A DNA stretch of 30,162 bases from a virus. The number at the start of each line of letters is the position of its first letter. Positions within the stretch are counted from its first letter, which is position 1. The stretch is from positions 1-30,162 of the IMG/VR virus record IMGVR_UViG_3300042474_001562; one strand, given 5' to 3'. Of the stretch, positions 1-6,227 are shown in pieces. The notes below the pieces were generated by a model. That model was given only the letters and a program-made list of their open reading frames with translations. It searched no databases and was not told where the DNA came from. The translations under genes were made by a program, and so were the position numbers.

Positions 1-632
1 AACTCTTCCATAAACCAGAATGTGTGACCCCATTCATTTAAACCAACATTTGGTAAGATCATGAAAGGACCAATTACAGCAATAAGATACATTAAATGTA
101 AACCTTGTTGATAAGTAGGCAATCTTGTTTTTGCATACATAAAACTAGCTGTACCAGTGATGATATAGATTGGGTAACTCAAATAGAATTCAATAATATG
201 ACTTGGAGTAAAGTCAGTATCACGAACAATAGTTTGGTGCCATGTACCGTCTTGCTCTGTGAAGTAACTAGCACCCCAGTAGATAGCCCAGCCGTAGCAA
301 ACCAACCATGTCCAATGAGTAAAATGTCTACGCAACTCTTCACGCGGAATAATTGACATCATTTTACGATCACGAGTTTTCCAAATATAACCATTAATAC
401 CCGCGAACAATAACACTTCTGCAACAATTTCAATATACAACATGTTCATCCAGTATGTTTCGAATTCTGGAGCGAATGAGTCGAGACCAGCTGACCAACC
501 ATAAACCCCTTCGTACCAACGAATAAATGAATAAAATGTTAAATATAACAACATACCTAATGTTAAATTTCTTTTATTTAACAATGGTGTTTCTGTAACA
601 GTTTCTTTAATAGTATTAGATGTAGCAGCCAT
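1..632 (-). CDS. pmoC: Particulate methane monooxygenase subunit C (PmoC), 3' end outside window
   Basis: This encodes the first 210 residues of PmoC, an integral membrane subunit of the copper enzyme that oxidises methane to methanol (AmoC is the ammonia-oxidising relative). The motifs WYEGVYGWSAGLDSFAPEFE, QDGTWHQTIVRDTDFTPSH and GPFMILPNVGLNEWGHTFWF are diagnostic. The CuC ligand pattern D-x3-H-x12-H is present as D128, H132 and H145. The first two CuD-site residues, N199 and H203, are also present; the third, expected near residue 217, lies beyond the window. Several hydrophobic segments match membrane helices. The family is about 260-290 residues long, so roughly 50 C-terminal residues are missing only because of the window edge. 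The ATG follows AGGAGT. PmoA and PmoB are not visible. The wording is closer to methanotroph PmoC than to nitrifier AmoC. I infer a host-derived auxiliary gene supporting methane oxidation during infection. Confidence 0.95.
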   Translation of the reverse strand, partial: MAATSNTIKETVTETPLLNKRNLTLGMLLYLTFYSFIRWYEGVYGWSAGLDSFAPEFETYWMNMLYIEIVAEVLLFAGINGYIWKTRDRKMMSIIPREELRRHFTHWTWLVCYGWAIYWGASYFTEQDGTWHQTIVRDTDFTPSHIIEFYLSYPIYIITGTASFMYAKTRLPTYQQGLHLMYLIAVIGPFMILPNVGLNEWGHTFWFMEE

Positions 633-717
633 GTAAGACTCCTTTGTTTCAGATTAAAGTTTGATGCACATGCATCGGTTTTACCTAGAACCGTCTAGGC
701 AGCGGGGAGATTCTGTA
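633..717 (-). promoter_or_regulatory. pmoC leader with two perfect hairpins
   Basis: The 85-base gap before pmoC holds two perfect inverted repeats. GATGCA/TGCATC lies at 663-676 with a 2-base spacer, and CCTAGA/TCTAGG at 684-699 with a 4-base loop. The AGGAGT ribosome site lies a few bases before the ATG. I see no clear -35/-10 pair or TATAAATA here, so pmoC may be read through from the gene ending at 718. The hairpins could be processing, stability or attenuation elements; neither is followed by a T run on the pmoC-sense strand. Confidence 0.4.
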
Positions 718-1179
718 TTAATCTAGTTTTGATACGGGAGTATTACTCCAATATTTACAACTCCAATAATTAGCTTTCCATTTTGGACCTGGATCGGAAC
801 AATGATGTCTAGCTCTATAACTTTTTCTACGCTCAGGACTATCTCGTTTAATTTCCATATTTGGATCACCAAAATTTACTTTAACGACATTACCTGAGCC
901 ATTTTTTACATACACTGAACGTTTCTTTGGACCACCTGGAGTTAAAAATGGTTTATTTAATTTAACTCGTTTACCATTTTTTTCAGCTTCTTCGTCAAGT
1001 TCTTGCCAATCTTCATACAATTCAGTGCCAGTAACTTCAAAAATTTCTTCAACTTCTTCAGGTATGCAATTAGGAACCATTTTTGACCCTTTTTTCTTCA
1101 TACCTAACATTTTATAATTTTTCCAGCATGGTGATTTATCTTCAACAATATCATCCATAAATTGTTTAAACGATTTCAT
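718..1179 (-). CDS. Candidate internal head protein, DPGPKWKANYWSC-type
   Basis: A 153-residue protein. The N-terminus MKSFKQFMDDIVEDK resembles the capsid-targeting sequence of T4 internal head proteins (MKTYQEFIAEA in IPIII), which directs proteins into the prohead and is cut by the gp21 protease. A second motif follows at about residues 17-40 (SPCWKNYKMLGMKKKGSKMV then PNCIPEE). The C-terminal part (VNFGDPNMEIKRDSPERR and ARHHCSDPGPKWKANYWSC) is a Cys/His-containing block that I recall as conserved in many T4-like phages without an assigned function. It lies directly upstream of pmoC on the same strand. Two other genes here (5601-6227, 8041-8658) share the MKS(F/Y)xxF start. Packaging and injection are inferred from the N-terminus only. 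Confidence 0.6.
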   Translation of the reverse strand: MKSFKQFMDDIVEDKSPCWKNYKMLGMKKKGSKMVPNCIPEEVEEIFEVTGTELYEDWQELDEEAEKNGKRVKLNKPFLTPGGPKKRSVYVKNGSGNVVKVNFGDPNMEIKRDSPERRKSYRARHHCSDPGPKWKANYWSCKYWSNTPVSKLD

Positions 1180-1188
1180 TAATACTCC

Positions 1189-1404
1189 TTAACTAAACCA
1201 ATTATAGATACCAACTGCATCTATAATACAAAAGAAAATATATCGCACTTTTAACGAATATATATTTTTATTAAACGCATTTAATAGACAAGAACCATGC
1301 CCCAACATAAAAAATATAAATGCATATTTACTATAAGGTTCAACATTTGTTGCAATCAAAGTTCCTGCAACCAAAAAATTAACAGTTCCGATCCAATTTA
1401 ACAT
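1189..1404 (-). CDS. Small membrane protein, about three helices
   Basis: A 71-residue hydrophobic protein with likely membrane segments at about 3-20 (WIGTVNFLVAGTLIA), 27-44 (YAFIFFMLGHGSCLL) and 53-70 (VRYIFFCIIDAVGIYNWF). It starts where the preceding gene stops (TAATG overlap at 1404), so the two are probably translationally coupled. Short three-helix proteins of this look recur in T4-like phages. I do not recognise a specific function, and a transporter-like half-unit is only a guess. Confidence 0.6.
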   Translation of the reverse strand: MLNWIGTVNFLVAGTLIATNVEPYSKYAFIFFMLGHGSCLLNAFNKNIYSLKVRYIFFCIIDAVGIYNWFS

Positions 1405-1631
1405 TACTTATTTAACACCCAATCTTCAGCTACTTTTTTTGCTGATTCTAAATTATCATATCTAGTTCTAGCTTCAATACCACGTTGACTAAATAAATCA
1501 ACGATATAAATTCCGTTTTTTTCTCTAACCATAGAATGGTTAGATCCTTGCTTAAACTCATGAACGAGTTTCACTTCATTGGTATTAAACACTGCAACCC
1601 CTTCATGGTAATCTTCAACTGATTGTATCAT
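1404..1631 (-). CDS. Small hypothetical protein, first gene of the pmoC-side unit
   Basis: A 75-residue soluble protein (MIQSVEDYHEGVAVFNTNEV at the start). The ATG at 1631 is preferred over a TTG four codons upstream because GAGG lies six bases before it. It contains alternating beta-type segments and a C-terminal helix (NLESAKKVAEDWVL). I do not recognise the family. It is the first gene behind a consensus sigma70 promoter at 1664-1692, so it and the coupled membrane gene are probably early-expressed. Confidence 0.6.
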   Translation of the reverse strand: MIQSVEDYHEGVAVFNTNEVKLVHEFKQGSNHSMVREKNGIYIVDLFSQRGIEARTRYDNLESAKKVAEDWVLNK

Positions 1632-1663
1632 ATTATGCCTCAAATTTTAGTTTCCTCTTATTT

Positions 1664-1692
1664 ATTATACCGTATAAGTTCGATGTAGTCAA
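1664..1692 (-). promoter_or_regulatory. Early sigma70 promoter, consensus quality
   Basis: On the minus strand TTGACT (1692-1687), 17 bases, then TATAAT (1669-1664). This is the best-matching member of the repeated early promoter family in this window. It fires into the 1404-1631 gene and onwards towards pmoC. Confidence 0.85.
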
Positions 1693-1702
1693 GCTATTTT
1701 TA

Positions 1703-1709
1703 CTAAATA
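1703..1709 (+). promoter_or_regulatory. Possible late promoter -10 (CTAAATA)
   Basis: CTAAATA lies about 23 bases before the 1732 ATG and is followed by AGGAG. It is a variant of the T4 late element TATAAATA. The same ACTAAATAC string occurs on the minus strand ahead of gp4 at 24019-24025. It may drive the plus-strand cassette 1732-2458. Confidence 0.35.
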
Positions 1710-1731
1710 CAAATAAAAATAGGAGATTTTT

Positions 1732-1941
1732 ATGGGGAACATAATAGGAAAATTGTTATATGTATTTAAAAGGTTAAGAGAACCAAGTACACATGCATCT
1801 CTAGCTGCATTATTTGCTTTAGCAGGTCAACAAATCCCTGATGAACAATGGAATACAGCAATGAACGGTGCTGCTGTTGTATTCGGTATCCTTGGAGTAT
1901 TTTTTAAAGAAACTGCACCAGAAACTGATATTAAATTTTAA
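1732..1941 (+). CDS. Small membrane protein, holin-like candidate
   Basis: A 69-residue protein with an amphipathic basic N-terminus (GKLLYVFKRLREPSTHASLA), one short hydrophobic stretch (LAALFALAGQ) and one longer segment at about 45-60 (NGAAVVFGILGVFF), ending in an acidic tail. The REPSTHASLAAL...AAVVFGILGVFF arrangement resembles small phage holins, which form lesions in the inner membrane to release the endolysin. AGGAG precedes the ATG. It is the first of three plus-strand genes between two minus-strand operons. Holin function is inferred from size, topology and wording; it is far from the endolysin at 16250. Confidence 0.5.
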   Translation: MGNIIGKLLYVFKRLREPSTHASLAALFALAGQQIPDEQWNTAMNGAAVVFGILGVFFKETAPETDIKF

Positions 1942-1961
1942 ATAACCAAAAGGAGTATGAA

Positions 1962-2258
1962 ATGAATTTTTTAACAAATATTTTATCAAAAATTAAAATG
2001 GGATTTGTTGGACTCGGTAAATTTGCGCCATTTTTAACAAAAGCCGCAACAACTGTAGAAATTATAACAGGAAATGAAGAATTAGTTCCTTTAACTGAAA
2101 AAGCTGGAGCTGCAGCGGCTAAAATAGGACAAGAATTAGCTGACACAGATAATGTTGTTGGAGTTGTAGCTGAAGCATTAGGTGAAGTAGCAGAATCTGA
2201 AGGATCCACATCAGTTGCAAAAGTTGCTAAAAACGTTGCAAAAGCTGCGAAAAAATAA
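1962..2258 (+). CDS. Ala-rich helical protein, unknown
   Basis: A 98-residue protein with a strong ribosome site (AAAGGAG) ahead of the ATG. The N-terminus is amphipathic (MNFLTNILSKIKMGFVGLGK). The rest is rich in Ala, Glu and Lys (AGAAAAKIGQELADT, KVAKNVAKAAKK) and should form long helices. It overlaps the next gene by TAATG at 2258. I do not recognise it. Its place after a holin-like gene could mean a role at the membrane, but nothing in the sequence proves this. Confidence 0.55.
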   Translation: MNFLTNILSKIKMGFVGLGKFAPFLTKAATTVEIITGNEELVPLTEKAGAAAAKIGQELADTDNVVGVVAEALGEVAESEGSTSVAKVAKNVAKAAKK

Positions 2259-2458
2259 TGAGTAATTTTGGGAAAAAATACAGAAAAAATCCTACAAAGA
2301 AATTTTATCGAGATCGATATTCTGCATTTAACCCAAGAAAACAAAGAACAAAATCGAGCACAACTCGATCAACAAGAAAAGAGAAGCCAGTAGAAATAAC
2401 TGTAAATCAGTTTCTTTTCTGGCTTCTTATATTAGGATTAGGATATATCTTTAATTAA
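2258..2458 (+). CDS. Basic protein with C-terminal membrane anchor
   Basis: A 66-residue protein. Residues 1-43 are highly basic (KKYRKNPTKKFYRDR, RKQRTKSSTTRSTRKEK) and residues about 47-65 form one hydrophobic helix (VNQFLFWLLILGLGYIF), giving an inner-membrane tail anchor with a positively charged cytoplasmic part. It is coupled to the preceding gene (TAATG). The function is unknown. The 3' part of the gene overlaps two perfect inverted repeats (2353-2427). Confidence 0.55.
   Translation: MSNFGKKYRKNPTKKFYRDRYSAFNPRKQRTKSSTTRSTRKEKPVEITVNQFLFWLLILGLGYIFN
2353..2427. terminator. Coding-embedded hairpins between converging operons
   Basis: ATCGAG/CTCGAT (2353-2369, 5-base loop) and AGAAGCCAG/CTGGCTTCT (2382-2390 with 2419-2427, plus an inner AGAAA/TTTCT pair). 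They lie inside the end of a plus-strand gene, just before the minus-strand operon ends at 2459. On the minus strand the long stem is followed by a pyrimidine-rich tail (CTTTTCTTG), so it may stop the incoming minus-strand transcripts. There is no clean T run. Confidence 0.35.
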
Positions 2459-2608
2459 TTATTTGTGTTTAGTTCCACAAACAGTACAAGAATAACCTTT
2501 TTTAGCGTCTTGATTCATTACTCTCATACCTTTTCCATACTGTTTATCCTGGAATTCAGCAGCAGGAGTTCCTGAACAACTACATTTTTTAACTTCAACA
2601 CCACTCAT
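2459..2608 (-). CDS. Small zinc-ribbon-like protein
   Basis: A 49-residue protein with a CSC pair at residues 9-11 and CTVC at 41-44, a likely single zinc site. The middle (GTPAAEFQDKQYGKGMRVMN) is a motif I recall as widespread in phage genomes. The start overlaps the stop of the preceding gene (TAATG) behind GAGGTG. The ORF is short but supported by the ribosome site, the coupling and the metal-binding pattern. The function is unknown; nucleic-acid or protein binding is plausible. It is the last gene of the operon running from 3422. Confidence 0.7.
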   Translation of the reverse strand: MSGVEVKKCSCSGTPAAEFQDKQYGKGMRVMNQDAKKGYSCTVCGTKHK

Positions 2609-2790
2609 TATACACCTCTTTTAACATTGTATTTAATACGATTTTCAATTTTATGTTTTTGCTTTTTTGAACTAGCTTTTTCAGCCATTTCACGCAATGT
2701 TGCAGTAGAATAATTACCTAATCTTGGTCGCTCATTCTTGGTTTTCATTGGATTTGCTTTTCTACTTGCTTTTGAAATTGTTGCCATCAT
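2608..2790 (-). CDS. Small basic conserved phage protein
   Basis: A 60-residue, strongly basic protein (ISKASRKANPMKTKNERPRL, SSKKQKHKIENRIKYNVKRG), helical in its second half, that may bind nucleic acid. The RPRLGNYSTATLREM wording recurs in T4-like phages as an uncharacterised protein. It ends in a TAATG overlap with the zinc-ribbon gene. The N-terminus has two Met in a row, so the start is uncertain by one codon. Confidence 0.6.
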   Translation of the reverse strand: MMATISKASRKANPMKTKNERPRLGNYSTATLREMAEKASSKKQKHKIENRIKYNVKRGV

Positions 2791-2793
2791 TCC

Positions 2794-3057
2794 TCACTTT
2801 TTATATTTCCATGGTTTAATAACTACCCTAAAATAATTTTTAGGGTGCCATATGTCAACGATAAACCTAAATCTCCTATGCGTAGCAAATCTAGTTAATT
2901 TATCTTCAATTTTATATATTTGTTGCTCAAATAATGCTAAATCGAATCCAAAGGGTTCAAATTCAACATCAGGAAATGGATATTCCTGGATAACTTTATG
3001 TGAATTTAAAGTACCATATTCCCGTTCTAATACTTCTACCCAATAAATCGGTTTCAT
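2794..3057 (-). CDS. Hypothetical protein
   Basis: An 87-residue protein with aromatic-rich beta-type segments (MKPIYWVEVLEREYGTLNSH, RRFRFIVDIWHPKNYFRVVI). No membrane segment or known motif is visible. The start overlaps the end of the 3054-3422 gene by four bases, so the two are co-translated members of the early operon behind the promoter at 3454-3482. The family is not recognised. Confidence 0.55.
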   Translation of the reverse strand: MKPIYWVEVLEREYGTLNSHKVIQEYPFPDVEFEPFGFDLALFEQQIYKIEDKLTRFATHRRFRFIVDIWHPKNYFRVVIKPWKYKK

Positions 3058-3422
3058 AATTTATTAACAATAAATGCTTTATTTTGCGGATAATATTCTA
3101 GAGTTCTTGGATTCATAATAATACGTTTTACTTCATAATTATCATGCAAAAATTCTTTTAATTTACCAAAAATAGTTTTTTTGGAACCGCAATCACCAAC
3201 ATTTGTTTGGATAGCTTTACAAAAACGTTTTACATCATCTCGACATAAAATAATTGATTGGTTATCTGTTACAACCGTATTAATTACAAATTTAAAATTT
3301 AAAAATGCTTCATCAACATCTTTATAATTAGTAATAACCATCCAATTATCCAGATATTTCATACCAATTGCGCGACCATCTTCCATAATTTGCGATACTT
3401 CTACAAATTTAATTTTACACAT
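3054..3422 (-). CDS. Hypothetical protein, first gene of an early unit
   Basis: A 122-residue protein of mixed alpha/beta character (MCKIKFVEVSQIMEDGRAIG, WMVITNYKDVDEAFLNFKFV). Four scattered Cys are present but form no clear metal motif. AAGGTG lies ahead of the ATG. A sigma70-type promoter sits 32-60 bases upstream. The family is not recognised. Promoter and position point to early expression. Confidence 0.6.
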   Translation of the reverse strand: MCKIKFVEVSQIMEDGRAIGMKYLDNWMVITNYKDVDEAFLNFKFVINTVVTDNQSIILCRDDVKRFCKAIQTNVGDCGSKKTIFGKLKEFLHDNYEVKRIIMNPRTLEYYPQNKAFIVNKL

Positions 3423-3453
3423 CAGTTTTCACCTTTTTTATTAACATAACAAT

Positions 3454-3482
3454 AGTTTAACCTAATTCGTACTATTCGTCAA
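3454..3482 (-). promoter_or_regulatory. Early sigma70 promoter
   Basis: TTGACG (3482-3477), 17 bases, TAAACT (3459-3454) on the minus strand, with the family's preceding GC. The -35 overlaps the last codons of the upstream gene (3472-3714), so it is an internal operon promoter re-firing into 3422 and onwards. Confidence 0.75.
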
Positions 3483-3714
3483 GCATTTTTTTAATAATTT
3501 CTACACAATGATCAGCGCCTTCGCTTGTACCTAACACCCAAGGATCATCACGTACAGTTTGACTCGTACTGGATTTATATTTTCTATACTGACTCTCAGC
3601 ATACCGTTCCATTTCTTTTGTTAACCCAGCAGCAAATGCTCGAATTAAACTTTCCGCTTTAATTTTATCTGATGGAATATATTCTTCTATTAACTTATCA
3701 ATTTGTTTGTTCAT
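3472..3714 (-). CDS. Small helical hypothetical protein
   Basis: An 80-residue protein, largely helical (MNKQIDKLIEEYIPSDKIKA, AFAAGLTKEMERYAESQYRK). The ATG at 3714 is chosen because AGGAAATCG precedes it; an in-frame ATG five codons upstream has no ribosome site. It overlaps the end of the 3698-4075 gene by 17 bases. The family is not recognised. The end of the gene doubles as the -35 box of the next promoter. Confidence 0.55.
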   Translation of the reverse strand: MNKQIDKLIEEYIPSDKIKAESLIRAFAAGLTKEMERYAESQYRKYKSSTSQTVRDDPWVLGTSEGADHCVEIIKKMLDE

Positions 3715-4075
3715 CGATTTCCTGATCATGTACAGTTTTAACTAAATCTTGAAACATAGCATTTACAGTTTGAAATGATGTTGCAGTCTTTTTACATATA
3801 GTACCAAAAAAACCCATTTTAATTAAATTAGATGAATAATGCCAAGGATTACCTAAAATAGCTTCAAACATATCAGGTTCAACAATATCACCATCAACAG
3901 TTTCTCTATATGTTATAATATGATACTTATAACCAAGAGATTCATGCATCTCAACTGGAGGAGAAGGATCTTTATAGGTAAAGGCAGAAATATCTAACAT
4001 TTCGTCATTATCCAATAAAAAAATAAATCCATCATGCTCTTCTTCTTTATAAATGTCTTTTAAATAATTTATCAA
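3698..4075 (-). CDS. Hypothetical protein, TTG start
   Basis: A 125-residue acidic protein (YKEEEHDGFIFLLDNDEMLD near the start). The likely start is TTG at 4075, since AGGA lies about seven bases upstream and the next Met is some 25 codons in, which would remove much of the first domain. It contains a Pro-rich turn (KDPSPPVEM) and a C-terminal helix. The family is not recognised. It is part of the minus-strand early operon. Confidence 0.55.
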   Translation of the reverse strand: MINYLKDIYKEEEHDGFIFLLDNDEMLDISAFTYKDPSPPVEMHESLGYKYHIITYRETVDGDIVEPDMFEAILGNPWHYSSNLIKMGFFGTICKKTATSFQTVNAMFQDLVKTVHDQEIDEQTN

Positions 4076-4084
4076 TTCTTTTCC

Positions 4085-4273
4085 TTATCGAGCTGTATTC
4101 AATTTACAAAAATATTTAGTATTAACATCTTTGTCATAATATTTTAGCCCTGCAATAGTTTCTTCTGCTATTGCCTGACAAACGTGTTCAGTTTCAATCT
4201 TATCTTGAATTTTAACATCTAATGCATGATTAAATTGCGATTTAAGGGATATAATTAATACTAATATGTACAT
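4085..4273 (-). CDS. Small membrane-anchored protein
   Basis: A 62-residue protein: an N-terminal hydrophobic helix (MYILVLIISL) followed by a polar region (VKIQDKIETEHVCQAIAEET) with two Cys. An upstream in-frame Met at 4330 would add 19 residues, including WWFYSTIHILFFMYILV, but would run 45 bases antisense into the plus-strand HNH gene. The inner start at 4273 avoids this. Neither start has a strong ribosome site. It is probably a signal-anchored inner-membrane or periplasmic protein; the function is unknown. Confidence 0.5.
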   Translation of the reverse strand: MYILVLIISLKSQFNHALDVKIQDKIETEHVCQAIAEETIAGLKYYDKDVNTKYFCKLNTAR

Positions 4274-4285
4274 AAAAAATAATAT

Positions 4286-4609
4286 ATGAATTGTAGAATA
4301 AAACCACCAGAAACTCGGGAAATTTATCAACGACTTAAACAGTCAGCTAAACGTAGAAAAATAGAATTTACGTTAACAATTCCAGAGTTAAATAATTTAA
4401 GTTTTCCTATAACATGTCCTGTGTTGGGAATACCTTTAAAATGGCATCGTGGAGCAGCACAAGACGATAGTTATAGTTTCGATAGAATAGATAGCTCGAA
4501 AGGATATGAAATAGATAACATAGAAATTATTTCAGTCAAAGCCAATCGAGCTAAAAATGATCTCACAGATAAAGAGATACAATTATTTTGTAATTATTAT
4601 AAAAATTAA
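4286..4609 (+). CDS. HNH-type endonuclease-like protein, opposite strand to operon
   Basis: A 107-residue protein. The first part is basic and helical (REIYQRLKQSAKRRKIEFTL). The second part (ITCPVLGIPLKW ... DSYSFDRIDSSKGYEIDNIE, ISVKANRAKNDLT) matches the compact HNH-like nuclease pattern in which an S(F/L)DRID block is followed by Y..(G/D)N and NR.K. Such genes behave as homing or intron-type endonucleases. It is the only plus-strand gene inside a long minus-strand operon and overlaps the small 4606-4758 gene by four bases, which fits a mobile insertion. No ribosome site is evident. The classical HNH histidines are not all present, so activity is uncertain. Confidence 0.6.
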   Translation: MNCRIKPPETREIYQRLKQSAKRRKIEFTLTIPELNNLSFPITCPVLGIPLKWHRGAAQDDSYSFDRIDSSKGYEIDNIEIISVKANRAKNDLTDKEIQLFCNYYKN

Positions 4610-4758
4610 TAATAATCGCGATCAAAATCGGACGCAAATTCAAGAGCAATATCGCGCAGTTTTTCCACTAAAGAATCATCTACAGTACCAAATATATCAG
4701 CAACATTATCTATAATATCACCAATTGTTTCTTCTAATTCAATGTCATTAAAATTCAT
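4606..4758 (-). CDS. Small acidic protein downstream of RNase H
   Basis: A 50-residue acidic protein (MNFNDIELEETIGDIIDNVA, with a FDRDYY end). It begins inside the end of RNase H (start at 4758, RNase H stop at 4748-4750), which suggests translational coupling. The composition is clearly protein-like, dominated by Asp and Glu and helical. Its last bases overlap the end of the opposite-strand HNH gene. The function is unknown. Confidence 0.55.
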   Translation of the reverse strand: MNFNDIELEETIGDIIDNVADIFGTVDDSLVEKLRDIALEFASDFDRDYY

Positions 4759-5599
4759 CAATACACTCCAATAATCTATTTAACCTTTTTTCAATAAAAT
4801 ACTTCATTACCAATTGTTTAGAACCAGTTTGGTCAGATTCCAATTCCTCAACAATTTTATCTTTAATATCCTGTGGGGTCATAGTCAAATCAATTAACAA
4901 TTTATTGCGTTGAATGTTTCTATAAAACTCAATATCAGGATTATTAAAATCTTGCGATAACAATTCAGCTTTTTTCTTAGCCGTTAATGGCTTTTGCCTG
5001 ATACCTTCCACCAAAACATTATCATTAGACAAACAAGAAGGGATACCATCTCCACTATCACCTGTTAAGATTTTTTCTTTTAATTCTAATTCTGGATTAG
5101 GCGAAGTAACATATATTCCCAACATAGGATTATACTGTTTAACATTACCATATTTGTGTAATTGCTTAAAGTCTCCATCAGAACTAGCAATCAAAACATT
5201 ACCGTGAGCAGATAATCTAGGAACAAGAGTACCAATAATATCGTCAGCCTCAGCTCTATCAACTAAAATAACTTTATATGGAAAAATATTAATTAAATCA
5301 GTACGAACTTCATCCAAAACTTCAAAAATTAAAGTCCAATCTAGTGTTGATTTTTCGCGAGCTTTTTTTCTACCTGCTTTGTAGAAAGGAAATACTTCTT
5401 TTCTCCAATATTTTCTAGAATCTGCTGCGATAATTACGTTAGGATAATCTCGTTTAAATTTGTAGACAATAGCTCTAATTGAATTAAGAACTAAATGTCT
5501 ACATAAATCTTTATTCAAAACATTTATTTTGTTAGATTTAACTTGAGATTGTAATCCACTAATCACAACCTGATTTAAATCTATAATTAAATAATTCAT
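4748..5599 (-). CDS. rnh: Ribonuclease H, FEN1-type 5'-3' exonuclease
   Basis: A 283-residue homologue of T4 RNase H (305 residues), which removes RNA primers from lagging-strand fragments during phage DNA replication. The FEN1/PIN-fold metal ligands are visible: D7 (IIDLNQ), D60 (AADSRKYWR), E117/D119/D120 (RAEADDIIG), D141/D143 (SSDGDFKQL) and D181/D184 (TGDSGDGIP). Y73 and K74 (YKAGRKK) match the helical arch. The ATG at 5599 is chosen because AAGGA precedes it and IIDLNQ needs it near the N-terminus; a longer frame reaches 5641 but overlaps the previous gene. In T4, rnh lies near 33-59-32; here it is more than 11 kb away, within the topoisomerase operon. Confidence 0.9.
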   Translation of the reverse strand: MNYLIIDLNQVVISGLQSQVKSNKINVLNKDLCRHLVLNSIRAIVYKFKRDYPNVIIAADSRKYWRKEVFPFYKAGRKKAREKSTLDWTLIFEVLDEVRTDLINIFPYKVILVDRAEADDIIGTLVPRLSAHGNVLIASSDGDFKQLHKYGNVKQYNPMLGIYVTSPNPELELKEKILTGDSGDGIPSCLSNDNVLVEGIRQKPLTAKKKAELLSQDFNNPDIEFYRNIQRNKLLIDLTMTPQDIKDKIVEELESDQTGSKQLVMKYFIEKRLNRLLECIDEF

Positions 5600-5600
5600 T

Positions 5601-6227
5601 CTATAATTCCTTTTTTGATAAAATAATATGTCGTTGTTCATAATCTGGAGGTAATGCGTTACCTCTAATTCTAGTTTCTACACCAAAAGAAGAATCTAAA
5701 TGTTTATCAACATTCATTTTATTAGATTTATGTAATTGCGATCCGTCGTGATAATAAACACGATAACCATCATCTAAAGCTTTATGAGCTAATTTTCTCC
5801 ACATATTATGCCCAGTTCTATATTGTGTATCAGAACTTCTTAAAGGTAAATTACTTGATTTAAAATGGTTATAGATAAAATTTGTAGCATATTCTTTCGG
5901 TAATCTATTATCTTTTATTCGTTCAACCATTGTTTGTTCTTGATGTTTAAACGGTAATTTAGCTGTAGGTTTATGCGTTTCAATATTTGAATAATGTATA
6001 ATTTCTTTTGATGAATTATCATTGGTTGAATAATAAATAGTACCATTATTATCAATATGTTTAGTCACATTAACATTTTGATCGCCTGTATCATATTGAT
6101 AAATAGGATAACTTGAATTAGTTTTATACTTCTCAAACCGAAATTCTCTATCATTATTTAATCTCGAATAAGGGTGATTTCCTATATTTCGAGCCATTTC
6201 TTCAATAAAATCCCAATAAGATTTCAT
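5601..6227 (-). CDS. Candidate internal head protein, HVYYHDG family, copy 2
   Basis: A 208-residue protein, clearly paralogous to 8041-8658: both share FKHQEQT.VERI, a LPK.YA block, GHNMW.KL.HKAL, VYYHDGS.LHK and a C-terminal HII.SK..L. The N-terminus MKSYWDFIEEMARNIG resembles the capsid-targeting and cleavage region of T4 internal proteins (cleavage expected after the Glu). I recall this conserved VYYHDG domain in other T4-like phages with no function assigned. GGAG with the same spacing precedes both copies. It lies between a small gene and RNase H. An injected effector acting on the host is possible but not shown; the conserved His/Asp set hints at an enzyme. Confidence 0.6.
   Translation of the reverse strand: MKSYWDFIEEMARNIGNHPYSRLNNDREFRFEKYKTNSSYPIYQYDTGDQNVNVTKHIDNNGTIYYSTNDNSSKEIIHYSNIETHKPTAKLPFKHQEQTMVERIKDNRLPKEYATNFIYNHFKSSNLPLRSSDTQYRTGHNMWRKLAHKALDDGYRVYYHDGSQLHKSNKMNVDKHLDSSFGVETRIRGNALPPDYEQRHIILSKKEL

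Noticed and set aside
105-356. Plus-strand open frame of 83 codons
   Set aside because: Entirely antisense to pmoC, with no ribosome site and no recognisable protein.
1931-2344. Minus-strand open frame of 137 codons
   Set aside because: Antisense shadow of two well-supported plus-strand genes with ribosome sites; composition follows the Ala-rich gene opposite.
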